NCBI GenBank assembly: GCA_020054495.1
Contig: JAHWGK010000004.1
Span: forward strand, 1-64,000
Direction of reading: 5' to 3'
DNA length: 64,000 nucleotides
DNA from: Thermoplasmata archaeon
GTDB taxonomy: Archaea > Thermoplasmatota > E2 > DHVEG-1
Shown one piece after another: positions 32,601 to 40,893 of this stretch. Within the stretch, counting starts at the first letter, position 1. The number at the start of each line of letters is the position of its first letter. The notes below the pieces were generated by a model. It saw only the letters and a program-made list of their open reading frames with translations. It made no database searches and was not told the origin of the DNA. The translations under genes were made by a program, and so were the position numbers.

Positions 32601-35600
32601 CAGATATTATTGCCAGTGGTAATTTACAGGTTAATGTAACTATTAACTCATCAACAACTGGTACTTATGAGATATTTGGTGATCTCTTTAAAGAATCTGG
32701 TTGGGACTGGCAGTGGATTACATGGAAATCAGTTCAAGTAGAAGTTTCGGGTTCTGGTGAACAGAAATTTGCATTAACATTTGATGGCGGAGATATTTAC
32801 GACAAAGGAATCGATGGACCATATAACGTCAGATTAGAACTTCGAGATGTTGGCAGCGGTTCTATGATTGATAGTATTGATAAATATACAACTAATGGTT
32901 ATACATCTAATCAATTTTCAACCCCTGCAGTCAGTATCAACGGCACTGATGATTTTAAGAATAATGGCTATTTACAACTCAATGTCTCTACATATTCTGA
33001 GTCCAGCGATACATATCAAGTTGTAAGTTGGTTACATGGGGCTAACTGGGAGTATATCACATGGAATGAGAACACAACAACTGTAAATGGATTAGAAGAT
33101 GTTGTATTGCTGTTTGATGGATCAATAATTAATAGCACAGGTATTGACCCAGCGAAGTTATATATTGAAGTAAGAAAAATCAGCAATTGGGATTTAGTGG
33201 GCTATGGAGAATATGCTCTGAGTAATACGTACAGTGCTAGTGATTTTGGTGCTGATGTCGAGATAGATACCTCTTCAGTTGCATCCAGTGTATGGAATTC
33301 CGATGCTGATGATTATAACAATTCTTTGAATGTTACTGTTAATGTCACATTTGCGGCTGGGAATTATACGGCTTTTGCCGGACTTGTTGATCAAAATGGA
33401 ACATGGATAGCAGGAGCATTTTCTCCTACCGATTCATATTCAGGCTTGCAACAGGTTAATTTCTTGTTTGATGGGCTTACAATCTATATGTTAGATCTAG
33501 ATGGTCCATACACTGTTAGATTCATTTCAATAGCAAAAGAAGATGGTTTTGAAGTGGCACGTGAAAAAAATGTACATACAACAGCTAGTTATAATGCTGA
33601 TATCTTCGAACATCCTGATGGAATAATACCTTATGCTAATTTAACTGGTGCTTATAGCTCATATGTAGAAGATACGGATACTGATTCATATTACGACTGG
33701 TTAGTTGTGAATGTATCAGTTGATATTGGTGCAAATACTAATTATAAGGTTTATGGGGACATTATGTCAAGTGATGGATCAAAATGGATAGCCGGGGCGA
33801 GTAACAACACTGGTTCATTGAGTACAGGAACACAAGTGGTTCAACTTGAATTTAGTGGTGTTGACATATATGAAGATTCAACTAATGGGCCATATCTTCT
33901 TGGATTTGTAAGAGTCGAGGGAAATGCTAGTGGAACATGGGTCAAGCTTGATGAAGCTAGCAATGCCCATACTACTTCTTCTTACAGTTATACAGATTTT
34001 GAGAACACTACAACAGCTCCATTAGTTCTTTCTGACGTTATCTCAGTTAGTGTGTCCAATAACCCATTCAGTCCAAATAGCGATGGAGCATTCGATACAA
34101 CATTAGCAACAGTAGAAGCTGGCGACAGCCAAACATTATATCTAAATGTTTATAACAGTAGCAGTGTACTGAAACGAACAGGCATAGCATTATCTGAAAT
34201 TTCTTCTGGAACATATACTGCAACTTGGAATGGAAATGATGACAGTGAAACAGTTGTATCAGATGGAACGTATACAATTAAGGTATCAGATGAAGCCACA
34301 GGTATACAAGCGAATGAATCAACTGAGGAAGCAGCCAATATCGATGTTGATACGTATCCACCGACTAGTTGCAGTGTGGAAATTAATAGTGGTGATACTT
34401 ATACAAACTCTACTTCGGTGAATCTAACAACTATTACAGCAACTGACGATTCCTCCATAAAGATGAGATTTCAAAATAGCGGTGAAAACTGGACAGAATG
34501 GCAAGACTTCCAAGGGACAAAAGCATGGACGCTCACTTCAACAGATGGATCAAAAACAGTAAATTATGAAGCAAAAGATGTGGTTAACAATACAATAATT
34601 TCATCAGTGAGTGATAGTATAACCCTTGATACAACAAATCCAACAGTTAACATGTCAATTGTTGGCGCAGGAGATACACCCAGTACACATAGTAACAACG
34701 TTAGTGTGACATTATCAATAGCTGGATCAGATGCAACAAGTGGCGTAGAGTATATGAAGATATCAAATGACATAGGATTTACTGGTAGTAGCTGGATTAA
34801 TTATACTACTTCAAAGGCATGGACACTTAATTCAGGAGATGGCACTAAGACAGTTTACATAAAAGTAAAAGACAGAGCAGGTAAAGAGTCTGTTGTGAGT
34901 TCAGATAATATAACCCTTGATACAGTTAGCCCGTTGAGTCTTACTATTTCCATAGACTCTGGTCAAACATACACAAATTCAACAAATGTAACGCTATCAC
35001 TATCGGCAACAAATGCATTGAAAATGCAGGTAAGCAATTATGCAAACTTCAGTGGTGCAGTCTGGGAATCATATTCAACTTCAAAGAACTTCTCAATAAC
35101 AGATGGAAATGGAACAAGAAAAGTCTATTTCAGAGCAAAAGATACTGCTGGGAACATAGCAACAGGTGTAAATGATAGTATAATACTTGATAAAGCAACC
35201 CCTGAAATCTCAAGTGTGTCAAGTAGTGGTGTTTCCCAGAGCTCAGCTACAATAACATGGACAACAGATGAAGCATCTACAAGTTATGTGGAGTATGGAA
35301 CAACAACAGGTTATGGATCAAATACAACATTAAATTCAACTAAGGCTATGAGTCACTCCCAGATTATTACCAGTCTTAATTCTGGAACAACATATCACTA
35401 CCGTGTAAGATCATTGGATGGAGCTGGTAATGAGGCGATTTCTGCAGATAATACCTTCTCGACAACATCTGGGGGAGATACAACATCGCCAGATGCAATA
35501 ACTGGACTTACAGTTTCAGATAAACAAAATGATGAGAGCACATTAACTCTTTCTTGGAGTCAGTCAGATGCTCCTGACTTTGCAGGATATAATATTTATA

Positions 35601-38566
35601 GAAAAGCAAATGCGTCATTTGTAAACATTTCTGCTTCTGGCGTACAACAAATAAAAACAATAACATCCAGAACAACTACAACGTATAATGACAACACATC
35701 AACTGATGATTATACGTATTATTATGCGGTAACAGCATTTGACACGGCATCTCCAGCAAATGAAAACCAAACTGTGACAAGTCAATATGGTACATCAATC
35801 GATGATAAAGCTCCAACAACAACTGATAATTTTGCTCCTTCGTGGTATACATCAGAAAAAACTGTTATTTTTACAGCTACAGATGGTGGAAAAGGAGTAA
35901 ATTCAACGTTTTATACAACCGATGGAAGCGATCCAACTAATACATCAAATTCCAATAGAACACAATATACAATGCCATTTGCAGTAGGAGGTGAAAACTC
36001 TCTTGGTGATGATATATATAATATCAGTTACTATTCATATGATCTAAATGCCACTCCAAATATAGAAACCACACATAGTGAAATACTCAAAGTTGATGCT
36101 TCTGCCCCATATACAACTGACAATGCCCCATCTGGATGGCAGAACTCTAGTGTAACAGTTGCTTTGAATTCTATTGATGACACTAGTGGTGTTTATGCAA
36201 CCTATTATACAACAGATGGAAGTTGGCCAGACTATGGCTCATCGCAATATTCAGAAGCAATAGAATTCAGCTCAGATGGCAATAATACCCTAAGGTATTT
36301 TGCAAGAGATAATGCAACAAACGATGAAACAAATATGACAACATATATTCTGATAGATGCTACATTGCCGACATCAAGTATTCAAGCATTGTCGACATAT
36401 AAGGCAATTCCATTTAATGTGACATGGAGCAGTTCTGATGCTACAAGTGGAATAAACAATGTAACATTAGAATACAAGAATGGTTCTGGTAGTTGGACAA
36501 ACTGGCTCACAGGTCAGAACGCGATTGGAACTGCTTCGTTTAATGGATCTTTTGGATCAGCTGGATATACATACTATTTCAGATCAGTTGCGACTGACAA
36601 TGCATCAAATACTGAAAGTGTTACCACTTATGATGCATATACAACAGTTTTAACAAGTGCTCTTGACGTTGAAATCACCTCACCAGTGGATGCTGATGAT
36701 GGCTTTTCTGATGGCTGGATCTACGTGAATGGAACAATTACAATAACAGGCACTGCCTCTGGTACTAATTTAACCATTTGGTATCTAAGCTATTCAGCAG
36801 ATGGATCTAATTGGACGAACATTGCAAATTCAACAACCCCTGTTATAAGTGATACTTTTGGAATGCTAGATACAACAGGACTTGCAGAAACAAACTATAC
36901 AGTAGAACTTACAGCGATAAATGCTACCTCAAATAACTCAGTTAACATAACCATTACTGTTGATAATGCAGCTCCAAGTATTACAGCTGGGCCGGAAAGT
37001 GTTGCCTTAAGCTCATCAGCAACAATTACCTGGACTACAAACGAATCAGCAAATGCTACAGTACAATGGGGTACAACTATATCATATAGTGGAACACCTG
37101 TATCACGTTCTCAGCTGACATTTGAAACTTCACATAAAGAAACAATTAATGATCTTGACTCAAGCACAACATATCACTATAGAGTTATCTCTTATGACAA
37201 AGCAGGTAACATGGTTAATTCATCAGATGGAACATTTACTACTGATGAAGGCACTGAAGAACCTAATGTCCCGGGTCCTGTTGTTGTTCCGCCCCTTACT
37301 GCTGATGCAGGAGGGCCATATGAAGGATCTGTAGGCGTATCAATTACATTTGATGGATCGGGAAGTAGTTCTACAAGTGGCGAAATTACAGGATATAAAT
37401 GGGACTTTGAAAATGATGGAACTTATGATACAGACTATTCAAGCTCAGCTACAACCACGCATACATACACAGCTGCTGGAGAATATACTGTAAAACTTGG
37501 CATCACAAATAGTATTGGCTCTTCTGTAACCGATACAGCAACAGTAACAATTAGTGAAGCTCCAGAAGAAGATAGTGAAAACCCAACAATATCTAATATC
37601 TATCATTCACCATCAACTGTCACAAAAGATGATGTAGTAACTATCTACGCAACGGTAACAGATGACCAGGGCATAACTTCTGTTTATCTCTACTGGTATG
37701 ATGATTCAGATCATTCAAAATCCATGACATCAAACGAAGGCAATGTTTATTATGCACAAATAGGTCCATTTTCTGCTGGAATATCAGTGCAATATTCAGT
37801 GGATGCAACAGATACTGCCTCCAAAACAACACAATCAGACACTTTCGTATTCAATATTGCAGCAGTAGCTGTCATAGGAAACGTGTCAAGCGGTGAAACA
37901 GAAGAAATACTCTCAGGAGAACTTGAAGGCACAGGTCTTGATGGATTAGAGTTTACCTCAGCAACTGATCTAACTGATGTAAAAGTAATAATACAAAAAT
38001 TAACAGAAAAACCAAATGAGATATCTGAAGAACCAACGTTAGCAGAAGAAGACATAAATACCACAGTCTATGTTTATCTCGAGATAAATCTAACTTCAGG
38101 AAATGATACTCTAGAGGAAGACGACATTGAGTCAATTAAGATTAAATTCAAAATCGAACAAGAATGGTTAACCAGCAATAACATAAACAAATCAAAAGTA
38201 ATCTTAATGAGATATCATAATGACATATGGCAGGAACTCCCGACAACAATTCTCAATGAATCTGGCACATACGTATATTACGAGGCGACAACAAAAGGAA
38301 CATCAACATTTGCAATAGTAGGTGGCGAAATTGCTGAAATAGGATCAGGGTCCGGTGGAGGAGAAGAAGAACCAAGTGGAATACCCATGTGGTCAATTAT
38401 TTTGTTCATTGTTGTAGCAATCATACTTCTAATAGTAATACTCTTTAAAACAGGATTTCTCTTCTTAGAACAAGGTTCTGAAGAAGAAATAAAGAAAGGA
38501 TACACTAAAAAAACAGAGGAGACAACCAAAGAAAATACAGATGAATCAACTAAAACAAAGAGATAA
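23699..38566 (+). CDS. Giant surface protein 2 (4955 aa): FN3-like, acidic linker, carboxypeptidase-regulatory-like domains, 18 x ~124-aa repeat, Ig/FN3, PKD, PGF-pre-PGF-like domain, TM anchor
   Basis: Single uninterrupted ORF; hydrophobic N-terminus; C-terminal MWSIILFIVVAIILLIVILFKTGFLFLEQ. GTG start in track; ATG 23711 is preceded by ggtggatg. Confidence 0.85.
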   Translation: MVDEMRSIRKILIKARIVKKFLISYIVVILLLGSFAGMLQILEASESEPNDLINLNPADGSTNVSVDVNLVWSYNDFGDLVTYDVFFGDMSPPTKVVWNQSDNSHDSGTLAYNTTYYWQIVAWNDTGNYSSSSIWEFTTEGEIIDEQEEELEEEISEEPVEEPEEIPEGTQEGMDDSTPTNLSSFPPAPLPAISPPTFNGPIINTTIKGSVNTTGDIDLEDVNVSASNQSYGLVNYTFTSVTGDYEFNISGGDYNISFTKTGYNTSYFNSSFTENSSYWLNMTLNSSEPPPPSGNSSISGYVLTPSNNSIAGADVEINKDGGGYSDSTQTDQNGYYNFSGLEVGTYDLVSYKPGLFSNVYHDDVVMGENKSIENLNFTASVAPIRGISFSGYVYQDMTPDVPVIGANVTVETNGDESDIRGYGLSNSLGYFEFTFIPNEDAVYNQSNDMLRIRITKNGYVPLQDHQGGTGITEDIYSDMWEQEEWYHIEKIYNITAYAYGFIYRLSDSTPIDNATIMVEDESTYFMNQTQTLGNGSFMIGLNVSSSADFEFGIWKEGYFRNETDLTTINESDYYNLSTIYLEVKPENNAYIEGFINCSDQPLQYIELSLYDPTHPFEVEKEDMPRTNSIGYFNISTYNGTFYIITMAQMIGQRKDGPPLAIGGYDNEVVQITVAANETKMQNITLNASTADDFQMNISFSQWNITYVNMSRTIRGNAKILLLMADLDIEGNISSEEASSLESTINNSLSGGGGMFSEEGIFLDMPKDSSSGFFKLDGVSFITQSANIEFSGLLGSYSFLGQPNPITVYVNNTIMTAAGQIDNSSTSHSMELYGFYANPAFNTTYDIHFPTGYNVSSVREEMVNITGVGTPNVRVVPVQDPNWNDTQYYETVAMLIGTPDVSAFFDGSYSYNNAIDADSDGLYDYLMRKIKFNTNTSGSFKVYASLRSSSGTTIDTWTDTKSYGAGENIVQFSFLGSAIYRKAIDGPYNVVVDLYYVQNSTETWLDYMSQTTPVYNYTAFDPPAIFFTGTTHDYGYDSDNDGLYDFLYICTQVDVGDTGDYTFEGDIDIVSFSGGDTWITRSEKTTTFFSTGLQWYNLSFDGTEIYSKGQNASIWARVRVRHNNEWNSLDEIEHMTEKYFYNQFALPPPENSSVNGTVTDAFGNPIEAEIRLEDKLRFSENNTQTNANGYYQLSASAGVYRLEVWCTNSSQSLKSHDEMVVLETNESLTRNIRLLPRDWECSDIWWEMEDFQYAQGANIYLNLSTNVQGSSPMPYSNATLEIYKEYRHEDEYWGDEYVNSTTNVTDSNGNLMYVINTSGFSTGWYNFWMDVTNSSLSPSVATGDIWGVQISSLSLDFDLDKNKYKKDSTGTFTFNLTYISNGTCVENAEYKWKIMYWDWTEHILASETFTNESGFGSRTFTVPSTVQDGQWYEMQLIATAQSGSQVVSWSNFGATSGSVIDSVNDSAVGTPGNYDSLVINVSVDMAESGDYRVEGCLKGQNNEFIAWNETQQYLNAGSQTVQLFFDGEAIQSSGVNPYRAWVGLFQYGQWDPLDELDLTLSESYSYGDFASPPIWFNRTAGITDFKNGTVGDYEALHVNFTVIGSVAGSYSIHGNLFKKDWQGGWYDWIPVAWNCTDVEIVSGVNNDTDVNISVRFEGSEIYNSKQNAPYYVNLNLHQGNCGNSGDWISGWEPDTDIYANYSEFAKPIAFIENITDYGPVNGDLIIGVQINITTGNNAIYQINSRLHSSEMDNRMFITETWDTSYLDNGTTVVNLTFSGDHIYSKGYNGPYKLDVDLKRVDPCCQWLGWNEYDTEAYNYSDFSTPNAMFIGTYLDQGVDSDGDGYYDYIQVTVPVNFTQSGHYEICGEMYQEENWNWQWITWTYIDLPNQGIGEDDIVLTFDGNEIANSGLEGYYGVNLWLRNMDQGVDIGNLDFTTANYYYLNEFDQPSVRFTDSSPLSDSNSSDCKYINVSVAINASEVGTYYIHGDLHKVIQQSGWQEWIWITGADATVVITTIGDTSPFNVSFDTAMIQSSGYDGPYNIHFDLMDSNWNNIDFIDNYLTSAYLLSDFADAPANFTGSYDDYLYPTTNPEYVRLNVTIDVNESGTYSVNGDIHKSSGWNWNFIAGSGTDQYLSSGTQNITLQFDAVEILSNIESLGLSEFDSGSTFDIDVWLKRSGEWTELDHLGTVVSKNTYSISNFTSSLSASIVSVTDNGYNVSANNESSTPNDYLNITVTINFTQVGNYELWCDLGKDDGYKWNMLGWENSYETITSSQLSGGYYLKNITLQFSGERINSGGWNGPYSYHMELNDLDNSKRVDMEDSQTSAYNYSDFVGSTVEFVDGTASAVGVDSSDAGSEYDYLLVSVNVSAQSAYNSVELRGDLHKDSPYGGWQWISWGSNWTSLSSGDNTLTLQFAGEIIRNSGIDGPYQVRLELWDTSTWDLLDTIERIDTITYTNENFQTPSASFIAANISDWGNDTDSDGSYDYLEINASISCTTPGTYEVSGELFSDDFGWIWFGWANEFVSLSAGESVVKLQFEGTQIRNKDINGRYKARLALRDSNGQDIDSVDPYTTEYYNSADFQSSGAEFVSGSVDDRIISSGDYLDLNVTVSCSSNATYWIGADLHKESGWDWDFIAFESKEQILTTGQTNITILFNGETIRNSGIDGPYQIRLELRDTATWSEQDLIERHTTNTYYTTDFSQPSVSFVDINISDWGNDTDSDDDYNYLEFNVTFNCSEAGVYWLHGDIQKKTDYYWQWISWKGKEVSLTGNGDQIVKLQFDGELINSSGINGPYSARLEIINTSSWTTLDIVEEYTTTSYQYNDFDGSSIQFVEANITDRGNDTDSDGDYNYLDLNLTIDCSEAGTYWLHADIHKVTGWNWQPIAWDGQEITLDASGEQDVKIQFDGSQIRNKGIDGPYQLRFELNSVGGEFRQYDTVESYTTINSYLATDFESAGVELVEMTDEGADIIASGNLQVNVTINSSTTGTYEIFGDLFKESGWDWQWITWKSVQVEVSGSGEQKFALTFDGGDIYDKGIDGPYNVRLELRDVGSGSMIDSIDKYTTNGYTSNQFSTPAVSINGTDDFKNNGYLQLNVSTYSESSDTYQVVSWLHGANWEYITWNENTTTVNGLEDVVLLFDGSIINSTGIDPAKLYIEVRKISNWDLVGYGEYALSNTYSASDFGADVEIDTSSVASSVWNSDADDYNNSLNVTVNVTFAAGNYTAFAGLVDQNGTWIAGAFSPTDSYSGLQQVNFLFDGLTIYMLDLDGPYTVRFISIAKEDGFEVAREKNVHTTASYNADIFEHPDGIIPYANLTGAYSSYVEDTDTDSYYDWLVVNVSVDIGANTNYKVYGDIMSSDGSKWIAGASNNTGSLSTGTQVVQLEFSGVDIYEDSTNGPYLLGFVRVEGNASGTWVKLDEASNAHTTSSYSYTDFENTTTAPLVLSDVISVSVSNNPFSPNSDGAFDTTLATVEAGDSQTLYLNVYNSSSVLKRTGIALSEISSGTYTATWNGNDDSETVVSDGTYTIKVSDEATGIQANESTEEAANIDVDTYPPTSCSVEINSGDTYTNSTSVNLTTITATDDSSIKMRFQNSGENWTEWQDFQGTKAWTLTSTDGSKTVNYEAKDVVNNTIISSVSDSITLDTTNPTVNMSIVGAGDTPSTHSNNVSVTLSIAGSDATSGVEYMKISNDIGFTGSSWINYTTSKAWTLNSGDGTKTVYIKVKDRAGKESVVSSDNITLDTVSPLSLTISIDSGQTYTNSTNVTLSLSATNALKMQVSNYANFSGAVWESYSTSKNFSITDGNGTRKVYFRAKDTAGNIATGVNDSIILDKATPEISSVSSSGVSQSSATITWTTDEASTSYVEYGTTTGYGSNTTLNSTKAMSHSQIITSLNSGTTYHYRVRSLDGAGNEAISADNTFSTTSGGDTTSPDAITGLTVSDKQNDESTLTLSWSQSDAPDFAGYNIYRKANASFVNISASGVQQIKTITSRTTTTYNDNTSTDDYTYYYAVTAFDTASPANENQTVTSQYGTSIDDKAPTTTDNFAPSWYTSEKTVIFTATDGGKGVNSTFYTTDGSDPTNTSNSNRTQYTMPFAVGGENSLGDDIYNISYYSYDLNATPNIETTHSEILKVDASAPYTTDNAPSGWQNSSVTVALNSIDDTSGVYATYYTTDGSWPDYGSSQYSEAIEFSSDGNNTLRYFARDNATNDETNMTTYILIDATLPTSSIQALSTYKAIPFNVTWSSSDATSGINNVTLEYKNGSGSWTNWLTGQNAIGTASFNGSFGSAGYTYYFRSVATDNASNTESVTTYDAYTTVLTSALDVEITSPVDADDGFSDGWIYVNGTITITGTASGTNLTIWYLSYSADGSNWTNIANSTTPVISDTFGMLDTTGLAETNYTVELTAINATSNNSVNITITVDNAAPSITAGPESVALSSSATITWTTNESANATVQWGTTISYSGTPVSRSQLTFETSHKETINDLDSSTTYHYRVISYDKAGNMVNSSDGTFTTDEGTEEPNVPGPVVVPPLTADAGGPYEGSVGVSITFDGSGSSSTSGEITGYKWDFENDGTYDTDYSSSATTTHTYTAAGEYTVKLGITNSIGSSVTDTATVTISEAPEEDSENPTISNIYHSPSTVTKDDVVTIYATVTDDQGITSVYLYWYDDSDHSKSMTSNEGNVYYAQIGPFSAGISVQYSVDATDTASKTTQSDTFVFNIAAVAVIGNVSSGETEEILSGELEGTGLDGLEFTSATDLTDVKVIIQKLTEKPNEISEEPTLAEEDINTTVYVYLEINLTSGNDTLEEDDIESIKIKFKIEQEWLTSNNINKSKVILMRYHNDIWQELPTTILNESGTYVYYEATTKGTSTFAIVGGEIAEIGSGSGGGEEEPSGIPMWSIILFIVVAIILLIVILFKTGFLFLEQGSEEEIKKGYTKKTEETTKENTDESTKTKR
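26395..27137 (+). repeat. Copies 1-2 of the ~124-aa repeat in giant surface protein 2
   Basis: FFDGSYSYNNAIDADSDGLYDYL... and IFFTGTTHDYGYDSDNDGLYDFL..., each ending Y(N)Y..F(D/A).PP. Confidence 0.85.
28060..34016 (+). repeat. Copies 3-18 of the ~124-aa repeat (~372-bp average period)
   Basis: Consensus: (DTDSDGDYDYL)xxNVTxxCSxxGTYxxxGDLHKxxGWxWxxIxWxxxxxxLxxGxQxVxLQFDGxxIxNSGIDGPYxxRLELxDxxxWxxxDxIExYTTxxYxxxDF. Confidence 0.9.
37865..38470 (+). other. PGF-pre-PGF-like domain followed by TM anchor (protein 2)
   Basis: GDGLEFTSATDLTDVKVIIQKLTEKPNEI-type region ... VYLEINLTSGNDTLEEDDIESIKIKFKIEQEWLTSNNINKSKVILMRYHNDIWQELPTT...GTSTFAIVGG. Confidence 0.7.
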
Positions 38567-38660
38567 AAATAAATCCATTCTTTCTCTTTTTTTATATAAT
38601 ATTTATATAACACTTAACTGATGCTTACAAATTGGTATTAGTTATTGGAGGTAAGGTGTT

Positions 38661-39164
38661 ATGGGGGAAATAGATTATAAAACTGTAGAGATAGAAAAAC
38701 CTGAGGATATAAATTTTATACTTGGTCAAACTCATTTTATTAAATCTGTTGAAGATCTATATGAAGCAATGATAAATTCAGTTCCCAGTGTTAAATTTGG
38801 TATTGCATTCTGTGAGGCAAGTGGAGCATGTAAAATTAGAAGTGAAGGAAACGATCCTGAACTTAAAAAACTCGCTGAGAAAAACGCAGGGAACATCGGA
38901 GCAGGGCACTCGTTTATTGTGTTTATGAAGGATTGTTTTCCATTAAATGTGCTAAACACGATTAAAAATATCCCTGAGGTTTGTTCCATCTATTGTGCTA
39001 CTGCTAATCCAACGAAAGTAGTCATAGCTGAATCAAAGATCGGTACTGAGACTGGTCGTGGAATACTTGGGGTTATTGATGGATTCAGCCCAAAGGGGGT
39101 GGAAAACAAAGAAGATATCTCTTGGAGGAAAAAGTTACTTAGGGACATAGGATACAAACTTTAA
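38661..39164 (+). CDS. Adenosine-specific kinase family protein
   Basis: LGQTHFIKSVEDLYEAMINSVPSVKFGIAFCEASGACKIRSEGNDPEL...GAGHSFIVFMKDCFPLNVLN...GRGILGVIDGFSPKGVE. Confidence 0.88.
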   Translation: MGEIDYKTVEIEKPEDINFILGQTHFIKSVEDLYEAMINSVPSVKFGIAFCEASGACKIRSEGNDPELKKLAEKNAGNIGAGHSFIVFMKDCFPLNVLNTIKNIPEVCSIYCATANPTKVVIAESKIGTETGRGILGVIDGFSPKGVENKEDISWRKKLLRDIGYKL

Positions 39165-39802
39165 AACCCGTATTTTCCGATAAGTGGGACAAAGGCACAG
39201 CCGCCTAAGTCCTTTTTAATTATTTGTTCTCCTGTTTTTTCTACTAGTTCAAGATTACATATCATTTTTCCTACGGGTACCATTAATTTTCCTTTGTCTT
39301 TCAATTGGTGTATTAATGGGGGTGGTATTTTGGGTGCTGCACAGGTTACATATATTCGGTCGTAGGGAGCATGCTTTTGTAGCCCCTGAGAACCATCTCC
39401 GATTTCTATTGTTACATTTGTAATACCCACGTTTTCTAGATTTTTCTTTGCTTTTTTTGCAAGAGATGAAAGTCTTTCTATCGAATAAACACGGCCTTCT
39501 TTACCAACTAGTTTAGAAATGACTGCTACATGATACCCCGAACCAGCTCCTATTTCCAATATTTTTTGTCCCTTTTTGATGTCAAGTCCTTCACACATTA
39601 TAGCTACCATATGGGGTGCAGAAATTGTTTGTCCGTCTCCTATTTCAAGGGGTGTATCAAGGTATGCATAGTTTTTCAATGATTCTGGAACAAACATTTC
39701 CCGCGGTGTTTCTAAAAATGCTTTTTCTACTTCTATTGATGTGATACGTCTCTCTCCTCTTAATTTTTTTACCAGCTCTACTCTTTTCTCTTCAAATGTC
39801 AT
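39161..39802 (-). CDS. pcm: Protein-L-isoaspartate O-methyltransferase
   Basis: FVPESLKNYAYLDTPLEIGDGQTISAPHMVAIMCEGLDIKKGQKILEIGAGSGYHVAVIS. Confidence 0.95.
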   Translation of the reverse strand: MTFEEKRVELVKKLRGERRITSIEVEKAFLETPREMFVPESLKNYAYLDTPLEIGDGQTISAPHMVAIMCEGLDIKKGQKILEIGAGSGYHVAVISKLVGKEGRVYSIERLSSLAKKAKKNLENVGITNVTIEIGDGSQGLQKHAPYDRIYVTCAAPKIPPPLIHQLKDKGKLMVPVGKMICNLELVEKTGEQIIKKDLGGCAFVPLIGKYGF

Positions 39803-39909
39803 GTTGCAAATAAAAAATAAAAAATAGGTATATAATTTTGTTTAATTTATTCTAAGGTTGTTTATAGTCATGTTTTTTATATAGTTACTATGTTTCACTC
39901 CTTGTTATT

Positions 39910-40845
39910 ATGCGGAAAAAAGCTATAGTAGCCCTTGGCGGAAATGCATTGATTAAAGAAGGACAAGAGGGCACTATTCATGAACAGTTTGCAAATACAC
40001 GTGATATTTCTAGATCTATTGTTAAAATGATAAAAGATGGATGGGACGTTGTAATAACTCATGGAAATGGACCTCAAGTAGGTGCTATTCTTCTTCAGAA
40101 TGATCTTGCTAGAGATGTTACACCACCGATGCCTCTTGGTATTTGTGTTGCTGAGAGCGAGGGTCTTATTGGTTATATGATCCAACAGTGTTTATCTAAT
40201 GCTTTACATAAGGCAAACGTTGACAGACCTGTTGTGGCATTGATTACTCAGGTGCTCGTCGATGAAGCTGATCCTTCTTTTAAAAATCCTACAAAGCCTA
40301 TTGGGCCATTTTATTCTGAAAAGGAGGTTATGGAGATTAAGGAAGAAGGTTTTCAGGTTAAAGAATACCCTGGTGGCTGGCGTGTTGTTGTACCCTCTCC
40401 AGATCCAAAGTCTATAGTTGAAGGAGAGATTATCAGTAAAATGCTTGATGATGACATCATTGTGATTGCATCTGGTGGGGGCGGTATGCCTGTTATTGAA
40501 AAAGAAGGCTGGGGTCTTGACGGTCTTGAGGCAGTGATTGATAAGGATCTTACTTCTGAGCGACTTGCAGAGGCAATTAATGCAGAATTATTGTTGATTT
40601 TAACAAACGTTGAAAAGGTTTATCTGAACTATGGTACTCCAAATCAAAAAGCTTTAGATAGTGTAAAACTTAAAGAAATAAAACAGTTTTATAAAGACGG
40701 TCATTTTCCCGAGGGGAGTATGGGTCCAAAAATATTGGCAGCTATTAGATTTCTTGAATCTGGCGGAAAAAAAGTTATAATATCAGACGTTAACAAAGGG
40801 TGGGACGCATTCAAGGGTAAAGCTGGTACACATATTACAAAATAA
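39910..40845 (+). CDS. arcC: Carbamate kinase
   Basis: KKAIVALGGNALIKEGQEGT...VVITHGNGPQVG...IASGGGGMPVIE. Confidence 0.93.
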   Translation: MRKKAIVALGGNALIKEGQEGTIHEQFANTRDISRSIVKMIKDGWDVVITHGNGPQVGAILLQNDLARDVTPPMPLGICVAESEGLIGYMIQQCLSNALHKANVDRPVVALITQVLVDEADPSFKNPTKPIGPFYSEKEVMEIKEEGFQVKEYPGGWRVVVPSPDPKSIVEGEIISKMLDDDIIVIASGGGGMPVIEKEGWGLDGLEAVIDKDLTSERLAEAINAELLLILTNVEKVYLNYGTPNQKALDSVKLKEIKQFYKDGHFPEGSMGPKILAAIRFLESGGKKVIISDVNKGWDAFKGKAGTHITK

Positions 40846-40893
40846 TTCAACAGTTGTTTTATTAAACCCCTTTGTATATCGAGTTTTTAGTTT

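Noticed and set aside
25601-34773. Numerous 60-126 aa ORFs antisense to or out of frame with the 4955-aa gene
   Set aside because: No domain-like sequence, no plausible RBS/promoter, and the long sense frame with repeats is clearly the coding one.
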